Notes under the pieces: model-generated | What the model was told of the DNA's origin: nothing | Database searches by the model: none | What the model saw: only the letters and a program-made list of their open reading frames with translations | Shown here: positions 59,435-64,000 of the stretch, one piece after another | Layout: each line of letters begins with the position of its first letter | Numbering within the stretch: the stretch's first letter is position 1 | Assembly (NCBI GenBank): GCA_002746645.1 | Contig: PDPU01000025.1 | Span: forward strand, 62,001-126,000 | Reading direction: 5' to 3' | DNA: 64,000 nucleotides | From: Gammaproteobacteria bacterium | GTDB lineage: Bacteria; Pseudomonadota; Gammaproteobacteria; Granulosicoccales; Granulosicoccaceae | Made by a program: the position numbers and the translations under genes

Positions 59435-60919
59435 CTACAGCGCCTTGCCACGTGCAGCCCCGTTCTCGACTATCCAGTCCAGATCATGCGCCATGATGTC
59501 CAACAGGCGCTGCCTGAGCGGTACCGTGTTATCGAACATCGCCCTGCGCTTGCCCAGACGATCGTCGTCCTCCAGAATTTCTCCAGTGAATTCAGCCAAG
59601 GTTGAGTTTTCGTCGCGATTGAAATTACTTCTGGCCACGAACCGCTCTCGCCCCATGACGGGTTTGACATGATAGACATAATCACATGATTCAACCAGAC
59701 CAATCTCATCATGTGGCAATACCTTTCTTGATTTCAGGCTGCCTCTGACATCTTCCACCGCAACATGCAATCGTGAAATACAGGAATGAAAATTCTCAGC
59801 CTCCAGAGACGCCCTGAATTTAATTATCAGGGTACGGTCGTCTGCAAGCTCATGACTCTCAGCGTCAAAACCATCCCTCCAAAGCAAACGTATCAACTGA
59901 TAACTGGCTTTCCATTCCCCTCTGTAAGGATGCTTTCTGACCACATCCACCGGCCTGTCATCCCCATAAGGATAACGACTCTCTGAATACAGACACTCGA
60001 TCATCGAGTCGCGCTGCTTCTGCGTCTGGTAGCGCACGCAGAGTGTCACGCTTGCACCGATACCAGGATACTCCAGCCGTTTCGCGAACATTTCCTCTAC
60101 GACCTCATCGTAGATCGAACCGAGAATCCCATCCCCGTTCTCTCCTCGGAGTGATTTTCTTGCAGACTGCGCCAGTCTGGCCAAATCCGCAGGCATGCGC
60201 TCACTGTAACGGCAGGCATACTCAACGGGGTTGACGAGATACGACAGATACTCAATATCACCTTCTTCCAGGTCTTCCCTTGTCAGCCTGATTTGCTCTG
60301 ACACCCTTTCAAGCCCCTCGACAATCAGCTCAGGGAACGGGTTGTATTTGACCGGCTCCACCAGACTTAACTGATACAACAGCCCGCTGGTATATTCAAC
60401 AAGATTACTCACCAGATCACTGTGCACCTCACCCGCTTGTATCAGAGGATAAAGCGAGTGACTGCCAAAGAAATAATCCTGTATCTCACGCTCCCGGCCA
60501 GCAAACAACGTATTGCGGCCAAAGTAGAAATCCGGATCATACATGAGGTCTACGAAATGGCCTTTGCCAGTCGGATATTCACGATGATCATCCGGCACCA
60601 CATATTCCTGGTACAGAGCCTCCCATCTCGCCAGATCCGCCTGCGGCTCGCACATCAGCCTCACGATCAGCGGAATCCGAGTCGTCGCTCTGTCATAACA
60701 AGCCAGATTGCCTTTTTGCCCGTCCCCATATTTCGCCTCATCCAGTATCTCGCCACCGACGTAATAGCGGCGCATCAACTTATCGTTCACGCCCATCACC
60801 AGCGGACAACTGACCTTGTTAATCGCCGCCCGTATTGCCTGCCAGCTTTCGCGACGACGGCGCTTTTCTTCCTGGCTCAGGGTCATTTCTTTTCTCATCT
60901 GTAAAAACGATATATCCAT
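59435..60919 (-). CDS. unrecognised protein, candidate immunity/partner of the upstream toxin-like gene
   Basis: The frame starts at ATG 60919, 10 bp after the stop of the toxin-like gene, and codes 494 residues; ATGs at 60898 and 60886 are alternatives. It has no signal peptide, membrane segment or motif I recognise. Much of it is helical and charged, with KRRRRESWQ near the start, a YDPDFYFGRN stretch and a TLCVRYQTQKQRDSM stretch. Base composition is lower in GC than the flanking genes. It converges on the hydrolase gene. Its place directly downstream, on the same strand, is that of an immunity gene, though at 494 residues it is large for one. Confidence 0.6.
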   Translation of the reverse strand: MDISFLQMRKEMTLSQEEKRRRRESWQAIRAAINKVSCPLVMGVNDKLMRRYYVGGEILDEAKYGDGQKGNLACYDRATTRIPLIVRLMCEPQADLARWEALYQEYVVPDDHREYPTGKGHFVDLMYDPDFYFGRNTLFAGREREIQDYFFGSHSLYPLIQAGEVHSDLVSNLVEYTSGLLYQLSLVEPVKYNPFPELIVEGLERVSEQIRLTREDLEEGDIEYLSYLVNPVEYACRYSERMPADLARLAQSARKSLRGENGDGILGSIYDEVVEEMFAKRLEYPGIGASVTLCVRYQTQKQRDSMIECLYSESRYPYGDDRPVDVVRKHPYRGEWKASYQLIRLLWRDGFDAESHELADDRTLIIKFRASLEAENFHSCISRLHVAVEDVRGSLKSRKVLPHDEIGLVESCDYVYHVKPVMGRERFVARSNFNRDENSTLAEFTGEILEDDDRLGKRRAMFDNTVPLRQRLLDIMAHDLDWIVENGAARGKAL

Positions 60920-60929
60920 GAATCAATCA

Positions 60930-63900
60930 TCATGGCTTCAGGATATCCGGCAGGTCATTCATGATGACGTCCCTGATTACACCCGAACCATTGAACAAAC
61001 CGAACGACTTGTCAGCAGCTGTGCTGCAGATTCTATTGCCGATCACCGCGCCCGTACCGAAGCTTGACGGATGGAGCGCCGGCGGCATCTTCGTCATGCT
61101 GTCTTCATGACGTCTCATCTGCGCTGGTGTGGGCGCGACATGGCCACGACTGTCCCTGCCGAAATCCTGATACCACCACTGGAAAAATGATGGCAATACG
61201 ACATTTACTTCATTTTTCTGTTTGGGTTTTGACTGCGTTCTATTTTTATTCAACGCAAGGCAATCGAGCGAGAACTGCAGATGGGGAAATGTCCTCGTTT
61301 TCGAGGCACTGGTCCACTGCTTGTTCTTGAGGTTCCTTCCGGCAACGCTCTTCACCTCGACCCAGGACACGTCTTTCAAGTCATCGTCACCTTCGACGAC
61401 TTCTGCGGTCACGATATCCGTTCGACGTTGCCTACTTATTTTTTTATTCTTGCTGCGATTGAAATGAATTTCCGTTTCTTTTTCGATGAATACCGGCTGC
61501 CTGCTCGCGATTCCCAGTTCCTTCTTGATGTTGGCGTACGCCAGTACCAGCAGATGAAACACGATGCCGTGATGGCTGCCTTTGGCATTGGCACCGGTTT
61601 TCGCAAGATGAATGAACATGTTCGTATAGAGACCGCGCAATTTCTTGTTGATGTTGCCTTTGGCATACGTTTTGAACGGAATGCAGACGTCGAGCACATC
61701 GTCAAACGGATCCGTCTTGCAGTCCTTCCGTGATTTCAGGTACGCAGACACGGCAATGATGACCGCCGGATGCACTCTCAGGCTACGCGCATTATCGATC
61801 AGATTGCTCAGACCTTCTCTGGTCAGTGCTTCGGCACCTTTCAGCATCTGGTGTGTGTGAACCATCCCTCTCAGATCCTCTGCATTGACCTTCTTCAACG
61901 CCTGCGTCGTTGCCCTGACCGCGGCCACGAGTTCTCTGGCATCCTCCCGATCGATCTTTCCCGAACCCCGTATCCGACTGATCAACCTCACCAGCCGGCG
62001 AACCGACACCATCGCTCGCGTCACCTTGTTTACCTTCGCCGCCGTCGCTTCCGACACCAGAAACCGCAGGATCAAGGCGTCAGAGCGATCATTCCTGCCG
62101 CTCGGCAGACCGGCAACGACCAGGCCCTCTCCCTCCCAGCCATTCGTGGGCAGCGACAGGTATTCCACCCAACCGATAAGATCTTCCTCACTCTCGATCG
62201 TGTTCAGTATGAACAGCAGCGCTTCACGCGATTCCTCGTCCAGCGTCATCTGCGCAAACACGTACAGCGTCGGCAACCAGTGCAGCAGACTCTGCACATC
62301 GCCCTTCCACGCGCGCTTGATCGCCCGACCCATCGGCCCTGCCGTGCTTCTGAAGAACGCCGGATCGATCCGCCTTGTCAGGCGCATCACTGCCTTCAAC
62401 CCCGGAATGAACGGCTTCAGGGGTTTGGCCAGCGGAATGATCGTCAGCGTCCCCAGGGCCGAGCCCACCAGTTCCACAGTGCTGTAGTTCGGGTTGCCCG
62501 TCGCCAGATAGAACAGCTGTCGGGCCAGCATCACCGCATCACCGACGGGCAGGACAAACGCCACCGTCCCGAAGAGTCCATCCACGAAACCGGCCTCCGC
62601 CCTCGGCACCACCGCATCGCCCACCGCCACGAGTCCGTATCGGAGCGAACGTTCGAGCGAGCCGAAAAGACGTTCCGCGTCACTGCCGCCGAAGCGATCA
62701 AGGTAACCCACATCGATCGGTGGCAGCGTTGCGGCGTCGGCAAGGTGTTCGATCACGTAGCCGCTGATCGTCCGATAGTAATCGCTCGAAAGCACCGAGG
62801 CGTAGCCGCGGGCCGAGCCGCTCACGAGTGCCACGCGCTGCACCTTGATCGCACTGCCTGCCTGCGCGCCGTTGAGCGTTCCCTGACCATCGACGAAGAG
62901 GCTCGCCCGCCCGGCTTGGTCGAGGGTGACGCTGCGCGACTCGATCACGTTGCCGCTCGCCGCTGCCTTCGTACCGTTCGCTTCAGTCAGGCTAAGCAGC
63001 GCCTTCGTGTTCCAGTCGTAGAGACGCAATCCATGCACGAGCAGTGCCTGATCGGCGGCACTCAGAGTGTAACGGCCATTGCCTCCGTACACCAGCTCAC
63101 CGCCGAGCGCCACCTCGCTCACCACCCCATCAACGTACAGGCTCAGGGTACCCTCATGAAACCGGGCGGCCAGCGTGTGCCAGCGGCCGGGGGAGAAATA
63201 TCCCGCGCCGCCGGCCTCGCGCGGACGACCGACCACCGTGGCCGTGCCCTCGTTCGTGGTCGCGCTGAGGTGCAGTTGCCCCTCCGCCGTGTAGCCGAGC
63301 GTCATGGCGCCATCCAGATCGAGAAGGGTACTGGTAAAGGTGCCGTCGCTGCCTGCGGCACCACTGCCCGTTCCCTTCACGAGCGCATCCGGTGCCTGCA
63401 CATCCAGCCGCACACCGAAGCTCGACGGTGCGCTGAGCGCCTCGGTTCTCGGTATCGAAAGATTGCCACCGGCATCGATCCGGGTGCTGTGACCCACGCC
63501 CAGCGGGCCGCCTTCCACCACACGAGCGCGGTCGAAGCTTGCGCGGTGCAATGTGGTCCTGTCGAGAATCGATCCCGTCGGCGAACCGCTGCCGGCAGGG
63601 GTATCGAACGTGAGCGCATCGACCCGCAGCCCGTGAGTGGACGGAGCCTGTACCCGGTACTGGCCGCTCCCTTCGTACTGCAGTTGCTGACGCCGCAGCA
63701 TCACTTCCTGCCGCTCGCCGTCGATGCTCAGCGACAACCACCCGTCAGCGAGATGCCCTTCGATCCGGTGGCTGCCATCGAGCGGATGGCGGGAAAGCAG
63801 CCGCACCTCTCCGGCTTCGGTCCGGGCGATGAGTGCAGCCCGTCCATCGGCAAGGCGTGCGAGGATCAGCGCCCCGTCCATCGTTAGAATGACGCTCTCC

Positions 63901-64000
63901 TCGGCCTCGGGCGATGAGTCGCCGACGATCGGCACGAAGCTCGCCCTCAGCGAAAAACCGTTCTCTCCGCTCGCACCCGTGTTGTCGGTCACGATCCGGT
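60930..64000 (-). CDS. large LamG-repeat protein with toxin-like C-terminal tip (cut by window edge)
   Basis: The frame is open to the right edge (1020 codons from the GTG at 63992; the true start lies beyond). Two LamG/concanavalin-like beta regions are near residues 12-135 and 187-330: GALILARLADGRAALIAR then GWLSLSIDG, and GAMTLGYTAEGQLHLSAT then GTLSLYVDG. A hydrophobic stretch follows at about 455-530, then a helical region to about 740. The last 280 residues are AT-richer and end in a candidate PD-(D/E)xK nuclease site: Asp859 (RRTDIV), Glu879 and Lys881 (WVEVKS). The layout matches polymorphic toxins. It is followed by the unrecognised 494-residue gene. Confidence 0.7.
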   Translation of the reverse strand, partial: RIVTDNTGASGENGFSLRASFVPIVGDSSPEAEESVILTMDGALILARLADGRAALIARTEAGEVRLLSRHPLDGSHRIEGHLADGWLSLSIDGERQEVMLRRQQLQYEGSGQYRVQAPSTHGLRVDALTFDTPAGSGSPTGSILDRTTLHRASFDRARVVEGGPLGVGHSTRIDAGGNLSIPRTEALSAPSSFGVRLDVQAPDALVKGTGSGAAGSDGTFTSTLLDLDGAMTLGYTAEGQLHLSATTNEGTATVVGRPREAGGAGYFSPGRWHTLAARFHEGTLSLYVDGVVSEVALGGELVYGGNGRYTLSAADQALLVHGLRLYDWNTKALLSLTEANGTKAAASGNVIESRSVTLDQAGRASLFVDGQGTLNGAQAGSAIKVQRVALVSGSARGYASVLSSDYYRTISGYVIEHLADAATLPPIDVGYLDRFGGSDAERLFGSLERSLRYGLVAVGDAVVPRAEAGFVDGLFGTVAFVLPVGDAVMLARQLFYLATGNPNYSTVELVGSALGTLTIIPLAKPLKPFIPGLKAVMRLTRRIDPAFFRSTAGPMGRAIKRAWKGDVQSLLHWLPTLYVFAQMTLDEESREALLFILNTIESEEDLIGWVEYLSLPTNGWEGEGLVVAGLPSGRNDRSDALILRFLVSEATAAKVNKVTRAMVSVRRLVRLISRIRGSGKIDREDARELVAAVRATTQALKKVNAEDLRGMVHTHQMLKGAEALTREGLSNLIDNARSLRVHPAVIIAVSAYLKSRKDCKTDPFDDVLDVCIPFKTYAKGNINKKLRGLYTNMFIHLAKTGANAKGSHHGIVFHLLVLAYANIKKELGIASRQPVFIEKETEIHFNRSKNKKISRQRRTDIVTAEVVEGDDDLKDVSWVEVKSVAGRNLKNKQWTSASKTRTFPHLQFSLDCLALNKNRTQSKPKQKNEVNVVLPSFFQWWYQDFGRDSRGHVAPTPAQMRRHEDSMTKMPPALHPSSFGTGAVIGNRICSTAADKSFGLFNGSGVIRDVIMNDLPDILKP

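Noticed and set aside
61770..63887. 705-codon + strand frame opposite the toxin-like gene
   Set aside because: His/Arg/Gln-rich with no domain; the - strand frame has LamG-like repeats and is longer.

Overview
The window reads as housekeeping chromosome of a GC-rich gammaproteobacterium. Several gene orders support this: lptF-lptG facing pepA-holC-valS; hfq-hflX-hflK-hflC-(DUF2065)-hisZ-purA; tRNA-Leu-rnr-rlmB followed by rpsF-rpsR-(membrane protein)-rplI-dnaB-alr; and xerD-dsbC. HolC, exonuclease I and HisZ also fit. I cannot name the genus.

Layout. 0-6 kb: truncated exonuclease I, a small membrane protein, the N-end-rule transferase Bpt, a membrane-bound class III nucleotide cyclase, an acetyl-CoA acetyltransferase and an inositol-monophosphatase-family enzyme. 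6-16 kb: Rep helicase, Lon, a DUF3187 protein, dsbC/xerD, moeA, and a lysine-rich histone-H1-like protein made largely of 15-bp repeats. 16-31 kb: an RDD membrane protein, the LPS-export permeases LptF/G, pepA-holC-valS, a complete biotin ECF transporter (bioY-bioM-bioN), a putative outer-membrane barrel, an ABC-F protein, and a LemA/TPM-domain cluster. 31-42 kb: galU, ferredoxin fdxA, alr, dnaB, rplI, a membrane protein, rpsR, rpsF, rlmB, rnr and one tRNA-Leu(CAG). 42-52 kb: a disturbed patch (2OG-Fe(II) oxygenase running into a DUF222/HNH remnant), then purA-hisZ-DUF2065-hflC-hflK-hflX-hfq. 52-59 kb: a propionate-to-methylmalonyl-CoA cluster (prpE, pccB, pccA, epimerase) and an alpha/beta hydrolase. 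59-64 kb: an unrecognised 494-residue gene lies 10 bp downstream of a very large gene that is cut by the right edge. The large gene has LamG-like repeats and an AT-richer C-terminal tip with a PD-(D/E)xK-like nuclease signature. I read this pair as a polymorphic toxin and its candidate immunity or partner gene; it is the most likely novel system here.

A theme across the window is short in-frame or intergenic tandem repeats (7, 9, 12, 15 and 19 bp). They occur in or next to lon, dsbC, dnaB, galU, valS, bpt and the histone-like gene. A lysine-rich basic tail also occurs on RNase R. All calls come from reading the sequence; no database search was run.
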